A stretch of DNA of 64,000 nucleotides from Meconema thalassinum (GCA_946902985.2 OX336395.1:15168708-15232707), one strand, 5' to 3'. Numbered from the stretch's first letter, positions 51,701-64,000 are shown. The notes: generated by a model not told the origin, from the letters alone. Made by a program: numbers and translations.

Positions 51701-52600
51701 TGTTTATAGAGGGAGACAAAAGGAAACCATGACAACCATCATGGCCGCTGAGGGAACGCGAGGCCACCTCGGCAATATGATCTGTTTATAGAGGGAGACA
51801 AAAGGAAACCATGACAACCATCATGGCCGCTGAGGGAACGCGAGGCCACCTCGGCAATATGATCTGTTTATAGAGGGAGACAAAAGGAAACCATGACAAC
51901 CATCATGGCCGCTGAGGGAACGCGAGGCCACCTCGGCAATATGATCTGTTTATAGAGGGAGACAAAAGGAAACCATGACAACCATCATGGCCACTGAGGG
52001 AACGCGAGGCCACCTCGGCAATATGATCTGTTTATAGAGGGAGACAAAAGGAAACCATGACAACCATCATGGCCGCTGTGGGAACGCGAGGCCACCTCGG
52101 CAATATGATCTGTTTATAGAGGGAGACAAAAGGAAACCATGACAACCATCATGGCCGCTGAGGGAACGCGAGGCCACCTCGGCAATATGATCTGTTTATA
52201 GAGGGAGACAAAAGGAAACCATGACAATCATCATGGCCGCTGAGGGAACGCGAGGCCACCTCGGCAATATGATCTGTTTATAGAGGGAGACAAAAGGAAA
52301 CCATGACAACCATCATGGCCGCTGAGGGAACGCGAGGCCACCTCGGCAATATGATCTGTTTATAGAGGGAGACAAAAGGAAACCATGACAACCATCATGG
52401 CCGCTGAGGGAACGCGAGGCCACCTCGGCAATATGATCTGTTTATAGAGGGAGACAAAAGGAAACCATGACAACCATCATGGCCGCTGAGGGAACGCGAG
52501 GCCACCTCGGCAATATGATCTGTTTATAGAGGGAGACAAAAGGAAACCATGACAACCATCATGGCCGCTGAGGGAACGCGAGGCCACCTCGGCAATATGA
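39800..52600 (+). repeat. 6,395-bp (78-unit) near-perfect tandem duplication of Sat82
   Basis: Every rare marker I tested between 39891 and 45830 recurs exactly 6,395 bp downstream (78 x 82 minus 1). These include GATATG 39891/46286, ATCAAGG 40096/46491, GAATGCG 40276/46671, AATAAGATC 40464/46859, GTTCACTTT 40629/47024, CCATCTCGG near 41030/47425, the 1-bp deletion near 41720/48115, ATGAGAACC 42221/48616, GAGGTCACC 42334/48729, CCACCACGG 42581/48976 and 44795/51190, and GACAATCATC near 45830/52225. The match fails at 39732/46127 on the left and at 46286/52681 on the right. The two copies are therefore directly adjacent, with the junction between about 46127 and 46286. I found no difference between the copies. 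Confidence 0.93.
42581..45840 (+). repeat. 27-mer (2,214-bp) repeat nested inside the 78-unit duplication
   Basis: CCACCACGG 42581/44795, GGAAACAATG 42621/44835, a second AAACAATGAC 42951/45165, CCACTG 43381/45595, GCTGTGGG near 43467/45681 and AATCATC near 43615/45829 are all 2,214 bp (27 x 82) apart. The same pair recurs in the second 78-unit copy (48976/51190). One difference is GAATGCG at 43146, which is not shared at 45360. Confidence 0.85.
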
Positions 52601-52869
52601 TCTGTTTATAGAGGGAGACAAAAGGAAACCATGACAACCATCATGGCCGCTGAGGGAACGCGAGGCCACCTCGGCAATATGATCTGTTTATAGAGGGAGA
52701 CAAAAGGAAACCATGACAACCATCATGGCCGCTGAGGGAACGCGAGGCCACCTCGGCAATATGATCTGTTTATAGAGGGAGACAAAAGGAAACCATGACA
52801 ACCATCATGGCCGCTGAGGGAACGCGAGGCCACCTCGGCAATATGATCTGTTTATAGAGGGAGACAAAA

Positions 52870-53607
52870 GGAAACAATGACAACCATCATGGCCGCTGTG
52901 GGAACGCGAGGCCACCTCGGCAATATGATCTGTTTATAGAGGGAGACAAAAGGAAACCATGACAACCATCATGGCCGCTGAGGGAACGCGAGGCCACCTC
53001 GGCAATATGATCTGTTTATAGAGGGAGACAAAAGGAAACCATGACAACCATCATGGCCGCTGAGGGAACGCGAGGCCACCTCGGCAATATGATCTGTTTA
53101 TAGAGGGAGACAAAAGGAAACAATGACAACCATCATGGCCGCTGTGGGAACGCGAGGCCACCTCGGCAATATGATCTGTTTATAGAGGGAGACAAAAGGA
53201 AACCATGACAACCATCATGGCCGCTGAGGGAACGCGAGGCCACCTCGGCAATATGATCTGTTTATAGAGGGAGACAAAAGGAAACCATGACAACCATCAT
53301 GGCCGCTGAGGGAACGCGAGGCCACCTCGGCAATATGATCTGTTTATAGAGGGAGACAAAAGGAAACAATGACAACCATCATGGCCGCTGTGGGAACGCG
53401 AGGCCACCTCGGCAATATGATCTGTTTATAGAGGGAGACAAAAGCAAACCATGACAACCATCATGGCCGCTGAGGGAACGCGAGGCCACCTCGGCAATAT
53501 GATCTGTTTATAGAGGGAGACAAAAGGAAACCATGACAACCATCATGGCCGCTGAGGGAACGCGAGGCCACCTCGGCAATATGATCTGTTTATAGAGGGA
53601 GACAAAA
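52870..53607 (+). repeat. 246-bp trimer repeat, three copies, marked by AAACAATG + GCTGTGGG
   Basis: Units with GGAAACAATG and GCTGTGGG start at 52870, 53116 and 53362, each 246 bp apart and separated by two ordinary units. The same trimer occurs in two copies at 44261/44507 and, through the 78-unit duplication, at 50656/50902. The distance 50656 to 52870 is again 27 units. Confidence 0.85.
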
Positions 53608-56600
53608 GGAAACCATGACAACCATCATGACCGCTGAGGGAACGCGAGGCCACCTCGGCAATATGATCTGTTTATAGGGGGAGACAAAAGGAAACCATGA
53701 CAACCATCATGGCCGCTGAGGGAACGCGAGGCCACCTCGGCAATATGATCTGTTTATAGAGGGAGACAAAAGGAAACCATGACAACCATCATGGCCGCTG
53801 AGGGAACGCGAGGCCACCTCGGCAATATGATCTGTTTATAGAGGGAGACAAAAGGAAACCATGACAACCATCATGGCCGCTGAGGGAACGCGAGGCCACC
53901 TCGGCAATATGATCTGTTTATAGAGGGAGACAAAAGGAAACCATGACAACCATCATGGCCGCTGAGGGAACGCGAGGCCACCTCGGCAATACTATCTGTT
54001 TATAGAGGGAGACAAAAGGAAACCATGACAACCATCATGGCCGCTGAGGGAACGCGAGGCCACCTCGGCAATATGATCTGTTTATAGAGGGAGACAAAAG
54101 GAAACCATGACAACCATCAAGGCCGCTGAGGGAACGCGAGGCCACCTCGGCAATATGATCTGTTTATAGAGGGAGACAAAAGGAAACCATGACAACCATC
54201 ATGGCCGCTGAGGGAACGCGAGGCCACCTCGGCAATATGATCTGTTTATAGAGGGAGACAAAAGGAAACCATGACAACCATCATGGCCGCTGAGGGAACG
54301 CGAGGCCACCTCGGCAATATGATCTGTTTATAGAGGGAGACAAAAGGAAACCATGACAACCATCATGGCCGCTGAGGGAACGCGAGGCCACCTCGGCAAT
54401 ATGATCTGTTTATAGAGGGAGACAAAAGGAAACCATGACAACCATCATGGCCGCTGAGGGAACGCGAGGCCACCTCGGCAATATGATCTGTTTATAGAGG
54501 GAGACAAAAGGAAACCATGACAACCATCATGGCCGCTGAGGGAACGCGAGGCCACCTCGGCAATATGATCTGTTTATAGAGGGAGACAAAAGGAAACCAT
54601 GACAACCATCATGGCCGCTGAGGGAACGCGAGGCCACCTCGGCAATATGATCTGTTTATAGAGGGAGACAAAAGGAAACCATGACAACCATCATGGCCGC
54701 TGAGGGAACGCGAGGCCACCTCGGCAATATGATCTGTTTATAGAGGCAGACAAAAGGAAACCATGACAACCATCATGGCCGCTGAGGGAACGCGAGGCCA
54801 CCTCGGCAATATGATCTGTTTATAGAGGGAGACAAAAGGAAACCATGACAACCATCATGGCCGCTGAGGGAACGCGAGGCCACCTCGGCAATATGATCTG
54901 TTTATAGAGGGAGACAAAAGGAAACCATGACAACCATCATGGCCGCTGAGGGAGCGCGAGGCCACCGTGGCAATATGATCTGTTTATAGAGGGAGACAAA
55001 AGGAAACCATGACAACCATCATGGCCGCTGAGGGAAAGCGAGGCCACCTCGGCAATATGATCTGTTTATAGAGGGAGACAAAAGGAAACCATGACAACCA
55101 TCATGGCCGCTGAGGGAACGCGAGGCCACCTCGGCAATATGATCTGTTTATAGAGGGAGACAAAAGGAAACCATGACAACCATCATGGCCGCTGAGGGAG
55201 CGCGAGGCCACCTCGGCAATATGATCTGTTTATAGAGGGAGACAAAAGGAAACCATGACAACCATCATGGCCGCTGAGGGAACGCGAGGCCACCTCGGCA
55301 ATATGATCTGTTTATAGAGGGAGACAAAAGGAAACCATGACAACCATCATGGCCGCTGAGGGAACGCGAGGCCACCTCGGCAATATGATCTGTTTATAGG
55401 GGGAGACAAAAGGAAACCATGACAACCATCATGGCCGCTGAGGGAACGCGAGGCCACCTCGGCAATATGATCTGTTTATAGAGGGAGACAAAAGGAAACC
55501 ATGACAACCATCATGGCCGCTGAGGGAACGCGAGGCCACCTCGGCAATATGATCTGTTGATAGAGGGAGACAAAAGGAAACCATGACAACCATCAAGGCC
55601 GCTGAGGGAACGCGAGGCCACCTCGGCAATATGATCTGTTTATAGAGGGAGACAAAAGGAAACCATGACAACCATCATGGCCGCTGAGGGAACGCGAGGC
55701 CACCTCGGCAATATGATCTGTTTATAGAGGGAGACAAAAGGAAACCATGACAACCATCATGGCCGCTGAGGGAACGCGAGGCCACCTCGGCAATATGATC
55801 TGTTTATAGAGGGAGACAAAAGGAAACCATGACAACCATCATGGCCGCTGAGGGAACGCGAGGCCACCTCGGCAATATGATCTGTTTATAGAGGGAGACA
55901 AAAGGAAACAATGACAACCATCATGGCCGCTGAGGGAACGCGAGGCCACCTCGGAAATATGATCTGTTTATAGAGGGAGACAAAAGGAAACCATGACAAC
56001 CATCATGGCCGCTGAGGGAACGCGAGGCCACCTCGGCAATATGATCTGTTTATAGAGGGAGACAAAAGGAAACCATGACAACCATCATGGCCGCTGAGGG
56101 AACGCGAGGCCACCTCGGCAATATGATCTGTTTATAGAGGGAGACAAAAGGAAGCCATGACAACCATCATGGCCATTGAGAAAACGCGAGGCCACCTCGG
56201 CAATATGATCTGTTTATAGAGGGAGACAAAAGGAAACCATGACAACCATCAAGGCCGCTGAGGGAACGCGAGGCCACCTCGGCAATATGATCTGTTTATA
56301 GAGGGAGACAAAAGGAAACCATGACAACCATCATGGCCGCTGAGGGAACGCGAGGCCACCTCGGCAATATGATCTGTTTATAGAGGGAGACAAAAGGAAA
56401 CCATGACAACCATCATGGCCGCTGAGGGAACGCGAGGCCACCTCGGCAATATGATCTGTTTATAGAGGGAGACAAAAGGAAACCATGACAACCATCATGG
56501 CCGCTGAGGGAACGCGAGGCCACCTCGGCAATATGATCTGTTTATAGAGGGAGACAAAAGGAAACCATGACAACCATCATGGCCGCTGAGGGAACGCGAG

Positions 56601-57002
56601 GCCACCTCGGCAATATGATCTGTTTATAGAGGGAGACAAAAGGAAACCATGACAACCATCATGGCCGCTGAGGGAACGCGAGGCCACCTCGGCAATATGA
56701 TCTGTTTATAGAGGGAGACAAAAGGAAACCATGACAACCATCATGGCCGCTGAGGGAACGCGAGGCCACCTCGGCAATATGATCTGTTTATAGAGGGAGA
56801 CAAAAGGAAACCATGACAACCATCATGGCCGCTGAGGGAACGCGAGGCCACCTCGGCAATATGATCTGTTTATAGAGGGAGACAAAAGGAAACCATGACA
56901 ACCATCATGGCCGCTGAGGGAACGCGAGGCCACCTCGGCAATATGATCTGTTTATAGAGGGAGACAAAAGGAAACCATGACAACCATCATGGCCGCTGAG
57001 GG

Positions 57003-57822
57003 AAAGCGAGGCCACCTCGGCAATATGATCTGTTTATAGGGGGAGACAAAAGGAAACCATGACAACCATCATGGCCGCTGAGGGAACGCGAGGCCACCTC
57101 GGCAATATGATCTGTTTATAGAGGGAGACAAAAGGAAACCATGACAACCATCATGGCCGCTGAGGGAACGCGAGGCCACCTCGGCAATATGATCTGTTGA
57201 TAGAGGGAGACAAAAGGAAACCATGACAACCATCATGGCCGCTGAGGGAACGCGAGGCCACCTCGGCAATATGATCTGTTTATAGAGGGAGACAAAAGGA
57301 AACCATGACAACCATCATGGCCGCTGAGGGAACGCGAGGCCACCTCGGCAATATGATCTGTTGATAGAGGGAGACAAAAGGAAACCATGACAACCATCAT
57401 GGCCGCTGAGGGAAAGCGAGGCCACCTCGGCAATATGATCTGTTTATAGGGGGAGACAAAAGGAAACCATGACAACCATCATGGCCGCTGAGGGAACGCG
57501 AGGCCACCTCGGCAATATGATCTGTTTATAGAGGGAGACAAAAGGAAACCATGACAACCATCATGGCCGCTGAGGGAACGCGAGGCCACCTCGGCAATAT
57601 GATCTGTTGATAGAGGGAGACAAAAGGAAACCATGACAACCATCATGGCCGCTGAGGGAACGCGAGGCCACCTCGGCAATATGATCTGTTTATAGAGGGA
57701 GACAAAAGGAAACCATGACAACCATCATGGCCGCTGAGGGAACGCGAGGCCACCTCGGCAATATGATCTGTTTATAGAGGGAGACAAAAGGAAACCATGA
57801 CAACCATCATGGCCGCTGAGGG
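57003..57822 (+). repeat. 410-bp (5-unit) tandem repeat of Sat82
   Basis: The ordered markers GAAAGCG (57003/57413), GGGGGAG in the same unit, and TGTTGATAG (57195/57605) recur at 410 bp (5 x 82). A further TGTTGATAG lies at 57359. The same marker set with TGTTGATAG at 55555 is 20 units upstream, suggesting an older source copy. Confidence 0.8.
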
Positions 57823-58108
57823 AACGCGAGGCCACCTCGGCAATATGATCTGTTTATAGAGGGAGACAAAAGGAAACCATGACAACCATCATGGCCGCTG
57901 AGGGAGCGCGAGGCCACCTCGGCAATATGATCTGTTTATAGAGGGAGACAAAAGGAAACCATGACAACCATCATGGCCGCTGAGGGAACGCGAGGCCACC
58001 TCGGCAATATGATCTGTTTATAGAGGGAGACAAAAGGAAACCATGACAACCATCATGGCCGCTGAGGGAACGCGAGGCCACCTCGGCAATATGATCTGTT
58101 TATAGAGG

Positions 58109-61100
58109 GATACAAAAGGAAACCATGACAACCATCATGGCCGCTGAGGGAACGCGAGGCCACCTCGGCAATATGATCTGTTTATAGAGAGAGACAAAAG
58201 GAAACCATGACAACCATCATGGCCGCTGAGGGAACGCGAGGCCACCTCGGCAATATGATCTGTTTATAGAGGGAGACAAAAGGAAACCATGACAACTATC
58301 ATGGCCGCTGAGGGAACGCGAGGCCACCTCGGCAATATGATCTGTTTATAGAGGGAGACAAAAGGAAACCATGACAACCATCGTGGCCGCTGAGGGAACG
58401 CGAGGCCACCTCGGCAAAATGATCTGTTTATAGAGGGAGACAAAAGGAAACCATGACAACCATCATGGCCGCTGAGGGAACGCGAGGCCACCTCGGCAAT
58501 ATGATCTGTTTATAGGGGGAGACAAAGGGAAACCATGACAACCATCATGGCCGCTGAGGGAGCGCGAGGCCACCTCGGCAATATGATCTGTTTATAGGGG
58601 GAGACAAAAGGAAACCATGACAACCATCATGGCCGCTGAGGGAAAGCGAGGCCACCTCGGCAATATGATCTGTTTATAGAGGGAGACAAAAGGAAACCAT
58701 GACAACCATCATGGCCGCTGAGGGAACGCGAGGCCACCTCGGCAATATGATCTGTTTATAGAGGGAGACAAAAGGAAACCATGACAACCATCATGGCCGC
58801 TGAGGGAACGCGAGGCCACCTCGGCAATATGATCTGTTTATAGAGGGAGACAAAAGAAAACCATGACAACCATCATGGCCGCTGAGGGAACGCGAGGCCA
58901 CCTCGGCAATATGATCTGTTTATAGAGGGAGACAAAAGGAAACCATGACAACCATCATGGCCGCTGAGGGAACGCGAGGCCACCTCGGCAATATGATCTG
59001 TTTATAGGGGGAGACAAAAGGAAACCATGACAACCATCATGGCCGCTGAGGGAAAGCGAGGCCACCTCGGCAATATGATCTGTTTATAGGGGGAGACAAA
59101 GGGAAACCATGACAACCATCATGGCCGCTGAGGGAACGCGAGGCCACCTCGGCAATATGATCTGTTTATAGAGGGAGACAAAAGGAAACCATGACAACCA
59201 TCATGGCCGCTGAGGGAACGCGAGGCCACCTCGGCAATATGATCTGTTTATAGAGGGAGACAAAAGGAAACCATGACAACCATCATGGCCGCTGAGGGAA
59301 CGCGAGGCCACCTCGGCAATATGATCTGTTTATAGAGGGAGACAAAAGGAAACCATGACAACCATCATGGCCGCTGAGGGAACGCGAGGCCACCTCGGCA
59401 ATATGATCTGTTTATAGAGGGAGACAAAAGGAAACCATGACAACCATCATGGCCGCTGAGGGAACGCGAGGCCACCTCGGCAATATGATCTGTTTATAGA
59501 GGGAGACAAAAGGAAACCATGACAACCATCATGGCCGCTGAGGGAACGCGAGGCCACCTCGGCAATATGATCTGTTTATAGAGGGAGACAAAAGGAAACC
59601 ATGACAACCATCATGGCCGCTGAGGGAACGTGAGGCCACCTCGGCAATATGATCTGTTTATAGAGGGAGACAAAAGGAAACCATGACAACCATCATGGCC
59701 GCTGAGGGAACGCGAGGCCACCTCGGCAATATGATCTGTTTATAGAGGGAGACAAAAGGAAACCATGACAACCATCATGGCCGCTGAGGGAACGCGAGGC
59801 CTCCTCGGCAATATGATCTGTTTATAGAGGGAGACGAAAGGAAACCATGACAACCATCATGGCCGCTGAGGGAGCGCGAGGCCACCGTGGCAATATGATC
59901 TGTTTATAGAGGGAGACAAAAGGAAACCATGACAACCATCATGGCCGCTGAGGGAACGCGAGGCCACCTCGGCAATATGATCTGTTTATAGAGGGAGACA
60001 AAAGGAAACCATGACAACCATCATGGCCGCTGAGGGAACGCGAGGCCACCTCGGCAATATGATCTGTTTATAGGGGGAGACAAAAGGAAACCATGACAAC
60101 CATCATGGCCGCTGAGGGAACGCGAGGCCACCTCGGCAATATGATCTGTTTATAGAGGGAGACAAAAGGAAACCATGACAACCATCAAGGCCGCTGAGGG
60201 AACGCGAGGCCACCTCGGCAATATGATCTGTTTATAGAGGGAGACAAAAGGAAACCATGACAACCATCATGGCCGCTGAGGGAACGCGAGGCCACCTCGG
60301 CAATATGATCTGTTTATAGAGGGAGACAAAAGGAAACCATGACAACCATCATGGCCGCTGAGGGAACGCGACGCCACCTCGGCAATATGATCTGTTTATA
60401 GAGGGAGACAAAAGGAAACCATGACAACCATCATGGCCGCTGAGGGAACGCGAGGCCACCTCGGCAATATGATCTGTTTATAGAGGGAGACAAAAGGAAA
60501 CCATGACAACCATCATGGCCGCTGAGGGAACGCGAGGCCACCTCGGCAATATGATCTGTTTATAGAGGGAGACAAAAGGAAACCATGACAACCATCATGG
60601 CCGCTGAGGGAACGCGAGGCCACCTCGGCAATATGATCTGTTTATAGAGGGAGACAAAAGGAAACCATGACAACCATCAAGGCCGCTGAGGGAACGCGAG
60701 GCCACCTCGGCAATATGATCTGTTTATAGAGGGAGACAAAAGGAAACCATGACAACCATCATGGCCGCTGAGGGAACGCGAGGCCACCTCGGCAATATGA
60801 TCTGTTTATAGAGGGAGACAAAAGGAAACCATGACAACCATCATGGCCGCTGAGGGAACGCGAGGCCACCTCGGCAATATGATCTGTTTATAGAGGCAGA
60901 CAAAAGGAAACCATGACAACCATCATGGCCGGTGAGGGAACGCGAGGCCACCTCGGCAATATGATCTGTTTATAGAGGGAGACAAAAGGAAACCATGACA
61001 ACCATCATGGCCGCTGAGGGAACGCGAGGCCACCTCGGCAATATGATCTGTTTATAGAGGGATACAAAAGGAAACCATGACAACCATCATGGCCGCTGAG

Positions 61101-63000
61101 GGAACGCGAGGCCACCTCGGCAATATGATCTGTTTATAGAGAGAGACAAAAGGAAACCATGACAACCATCATGGCCGCTGAGGGAACGCGAGGCCACCTC
61201 GGCAATATGATCTGTTTATAGAGGGAGACAAAAGGAAACCATGACAACCATCGTGGCCGCTGAGGGAACGCGAGGCCACCTCGGCAATATGATCTGTTTA
61301 TAGAGGGAGACAAAAGGAAACCATGACAACCATCATGGCCGCTGAGGGAACGCGAGGCCACCTCGGCAATATGATCTGTTTATAGAGGGAGACAAAAGGA
61401 AACCATGACAACCATCATGGCCGCTGAGGGAACGCGAGGCCACCTCGGCAATATGATCTGGTTATAGGGGGAGACAAAAGGAAACCATGACAACCATCAT
61501 GGCCGCTGAGGGAAAGCGAGGCCACCTCGGCAATATGATCTGTTTATAGGGGGAGACAAAGGGAAACCATGACAACCATCATGGCCGCTGAGGGAACGCG
61601 AGGCCACCTCGGCAATATGATCTGTTTATAGAGGGAGACAAAAGGAAACCATGACAACCATCATGGCCGCTGACGGAAAGCGAGGCCACCTCGGCAATAT
61701 GATCTGTTTATAGAGGGAGACAAAAGGAAACCATGACAACCATCATGGCCGCTGAGGGAACGCGAGGCCACCTCGGCAATATGATCTGTTTATAGAGGGA
61801 GACAAAAGGAAACCATGACAACCATCATGGCCGCTGAGGGAACGCGAGGCCACCTCGGCAATATGATCTGTTTATAGAGGGAGACAAAAGGAAACCATGA
61901 CAACCATCATGGCCGCTGAGGGAACGCGAGGCCACCTCGGCAATATGATCTGTTTATAGAGGGAGACAAAAGGAAACCATGACAACCATCATGGCCGCTG
62001 AGGGAACGCGAGGCCACCTCGGCAATATGATCTGTTTATAGAGGGAGACAAAAGGAAACCATGACAACCATCATGGCCGCTGAGGGAACGCGAGGCCACC
62101 TCGGCAATATGATCTGTTTATAGAGGGAGACAAAAGGAAACCATGACAACCATCATGGCCGCTGAGGGAACGCGAGGCCTCCTCGGCAATATGATCTGTT
62201 TATAGAGGGAGACGAAAGGAAACCATGACAACCATCATGGCCGCTGAGGGAGCGCGAGGCCACCGTGGCAATATGATCTGTTTATAGAGGGAGACAAAAG
62301 GAAACCATGACAACCATCATGGCCGCTGAGGGAACGCGAGGCCACCTCGGCAATATGATCTGTTTATAGAGGGAGACAAAAGGAAACCATGACAACCATC
62401 ATGGCCGCTGAGGGAACGCGAGGCCACCTCGGCAATATGATCTGTTTATAGGGGGAGACAAAAGGAAACCATGACAACCATCATGGCCGCTGAGGGAACG
62501 CGAGGCCACCTCGGCAATATGATCTGTTTATAGAGGGAGACAAAAGGAAACCATGACAACCATCAAGGCCGCTGAGGGAACGCGAGGCCACCTCGGCAAT
62601 ATGATCTGTTTATAGAGGGAGACAAAAGGAAACCATGACAACCATCATGGCCGCTGAGGGAACGCGAGGCCACCTCGGCAATATGATCTGTTTATAGAGG
62701 GAGACAAAAGGAAACCATGACAACCATCAAGGCCGCTGAGGGAACGCGAGGCCACCTCGGCAATATGATCTGATTATAGAGGGAGACAAAAGGAAACCAT
62801 GACAACCATCATGGCCGCTGAGGGAACGCGAGGCCACCTCGGCAATATGATCTGTTTATAGAGGGAGACAAAAGGAAACCATGACAACCATCATGGCCGC
62901 TGAGGGAACGCGACGCCACCTCGGCAATATGATCTGTTTATAGAGGGAGACAAAAGGAAACCATGACAACCATCATGGCCGCTGAGGGAACGCGAGGCCA
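58109..63000 (+). repeat. 29-36-mer (about 2.4-3.0 kb) segmental repeat of Sat82
   Basis: Markers recur in the same order at changing offsets. GGATACAAAAG 58109/61061 and TAGAGAGAG near 58186/61138 are 36 units apart. ATCGTGG 58380/61250 is 35 units. GAAAGCG with GGGGGAGACAAAGGG 59053/61513 is 30 units. CCTCCTCGG 59800/62178, GACGAAAGG with CCACCGTGG just after it, and ATCAAGG 60184/62562 are 29 units. CGACGCC 60369/62911 is 31 units. Two copies of one segment have therefore drifted in unit number by small gains and losses. Confidence 0.8.
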
Positions 63001-64000
63001 CCTCGGCAATATGATCTGTTTATAGAGGGAGACAAAAGGAAACCATGACAACCATCATGGCCGCTGAGGGAACGCGAGGCCACCTCGGCAATATGATCTG
63101 TTTATAGAGGGAGACAAAAGGAAACCATGACAACCATCATGGCCGCTGAGGGAACGCGAGGCCACCTCGGCAATATGATCTGTTTATAGAGGGAGACAGA
63201 AGGAAACCATGACAACCATCATGGCCGCTGAGGGAACGCGAGGCCACCTCGGCAATATGATCTATTTATAGAGGGAGACAAAAGGAAACCATGACAACCA
63301 TCATGGCCGCTGAGGGAACGCGAGGCCACCTCGGCAATATGATCTGTTTATAGAGGGAGACAAAAGGAAACCATGACAACCATCATGGCCGCTGAGGGAA
63401 CGCGAGGCCACCTCGGCAATATGATCTGTTTATAGAGGGAGACAAAAGGAAACCATGACAACCATCATGGCCGCTGAGGGAACGCGAGGCCACCTCGGCA
63501 ATATGATCTGTTTATAGAGGGAGACAAAAGGAAACCATGACAACCATCAAGGCCGCTGAGGGAACGCGAGGCCACCTCGGCAATATGATCTGTTTATAGA
63601 GGGAGACAAAAGGAAACCATGACAACCATCATGGCCGCTGAGGGAACGCGAGGCCACCTCGGCAATATGATCTGTTTATAGAGGGAGACAAAAGGAAACC
63701 ATGACAATCATCATGGCCGCTGAGGGAACGCGAGGCCACCTCGGCAATATGATCTGGTTATAGAGGCAGACAAAAGGAAACCATGACAACCATCATGGCC
63801 GCTGAGGGAGCGCGAGGCCACCTCGGCAATATGATCTGTTTATAGAGGGAGACAAAAGGAAACCATGACAACCATCATGGCCGCTGAGGGAACGCGAGGC
63901 CACCTCGGCAATATGATCTGTTTATAGAGGGAGACAAAAGGAAACCATGACAACCATCAAGGCCGCTGAGGGAACGCGAGGCCACCTCGGCAATATGATC

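Larger units (their letters stand above)
8365..64000 (+). repeat. Sat82: 82-bp tandem satellite array, 678 full units plus 61 bp
   Basis: Each unit runs from GGAAACCATGACAACC through CATCATGGCCGCTGAGG, GAACGCGAGGCCACCTCGG, CAATATGATCTG and TTTATAGAGGGAGACAAAA. The first unit starts at 8365 and the last partial one at 63940. That distance is 55,575 bp, which is 678 x 82 minus 21, and the 21 bp equal the five deletions I located (9 bp at about 22756 and 28323; 1 bp at about 18285, 41720 and 48115). All units share one orientation, with no transposon or inversion. The consensus is about 51% GC with 19 C, 23 G and 4 CpG (observed/expected about 0.75). There is one GATC and two GGCC per unit. Recurrent variants include GAGCGCG, GAATGCG, GAAAGCG, CCACTGAG, ATCAAGG, GATATG, GAGGCAG and GGGGGAG. 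The array runs off the right edge. The first unit (CAATGGCAACC) is slightly diverged, as expected at an array edge. Confidence 0.98.

Noticed and set aside
8365..64000. CRISPR array
   Set aside because: The whole 82-bp period is conserved, so there are no variable spacers separated by constant repeats, and no cas genes. The same applies to the 62-bp array.
8365..64000. CENP-B box as a centromere marker
   Set aside because: No match to the TTCG....A..CGGG core in the Sat82 consensus; none seen in Sat62 either, which lacks CpG. Centromeric function cannot be judged from the sequence.

Overview
This is eukaryotic, almost certainly animal, satellite DNA. About 94% of the window is two unrelated head-to-tail tandem arrays with a 3.5-kb single-copy island between them. 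There is no bacterial gene density, no operon, no rRNA, no intact tRNA and no CRISPR array. The species is not identifiable from the sequence. The one exon-like sequence on the minus strand and a tRNA-derived SINE-like fragment fit a metazoan, perhaps an invertebrate, but this is weak.

Layout. (1) 1-4815: a 62-bp satellite (here Sat62), 77 complete units in exact register plus a decayed 41-bp terminal piece. The left end is cut by the window. The consensus is about 44% GC and has no CpG. It holds higher-order patterns of 2, 8 and 9 units. Nearly every unit carries AATAAA followed about 26 nt later by a GT-rich stretch. (2) 4816-8364: an AT-rich unique island. Its best coding signal is a 102-bp phase-0 exon candidate on the minus strand (7131-7232) with good splice sites and two SUMO-type IKxE motifs. 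A weaker plus-strand exon candidate lies at 5552-5629, and a tRNA-like SINE fragment at about 6886-6960. Close to the second array there is a diverged direct repeat (8029-8196) and a perfect CRE palindrome (8247-8254). (3) 8365-64000: an 82-bp satellite (here Sat82), 678 complete units plus 61 bp, cut by the right end of the window. From first to last unit the register is short by only 21 bp, fully explained by two 9-bp and three 1-bp deletions. There are no inversions and no transposon insertions. The consensus is about 51% GC with 4 CpG per unit (observed/expected about 0.75) and a 44-bp imperfect dyad in every unit.

Sat82 has layered higher-order structure recoverable from shared rare variants: local 3-mer (246 bp) and 5-mer (410 bp) repeats, 22/25-mer, 27-mer and about 30-36-mer segmental repeats, a 62-68-mer (about 5.1-5.6 kb) repeat, and a near-perfect tandem duplication of 78 units (6,395 bp) at about 39.8-52.6 kb. 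The open frames seen inside Sat82 are by-products of an 82-bp period rotating through three frames and are not annotated as genes.

No gene set works together here. The interest lies in satellite evolution, the contrasting CpG and signal content of two neighbouring satellites, and a possible exon stranded between them.
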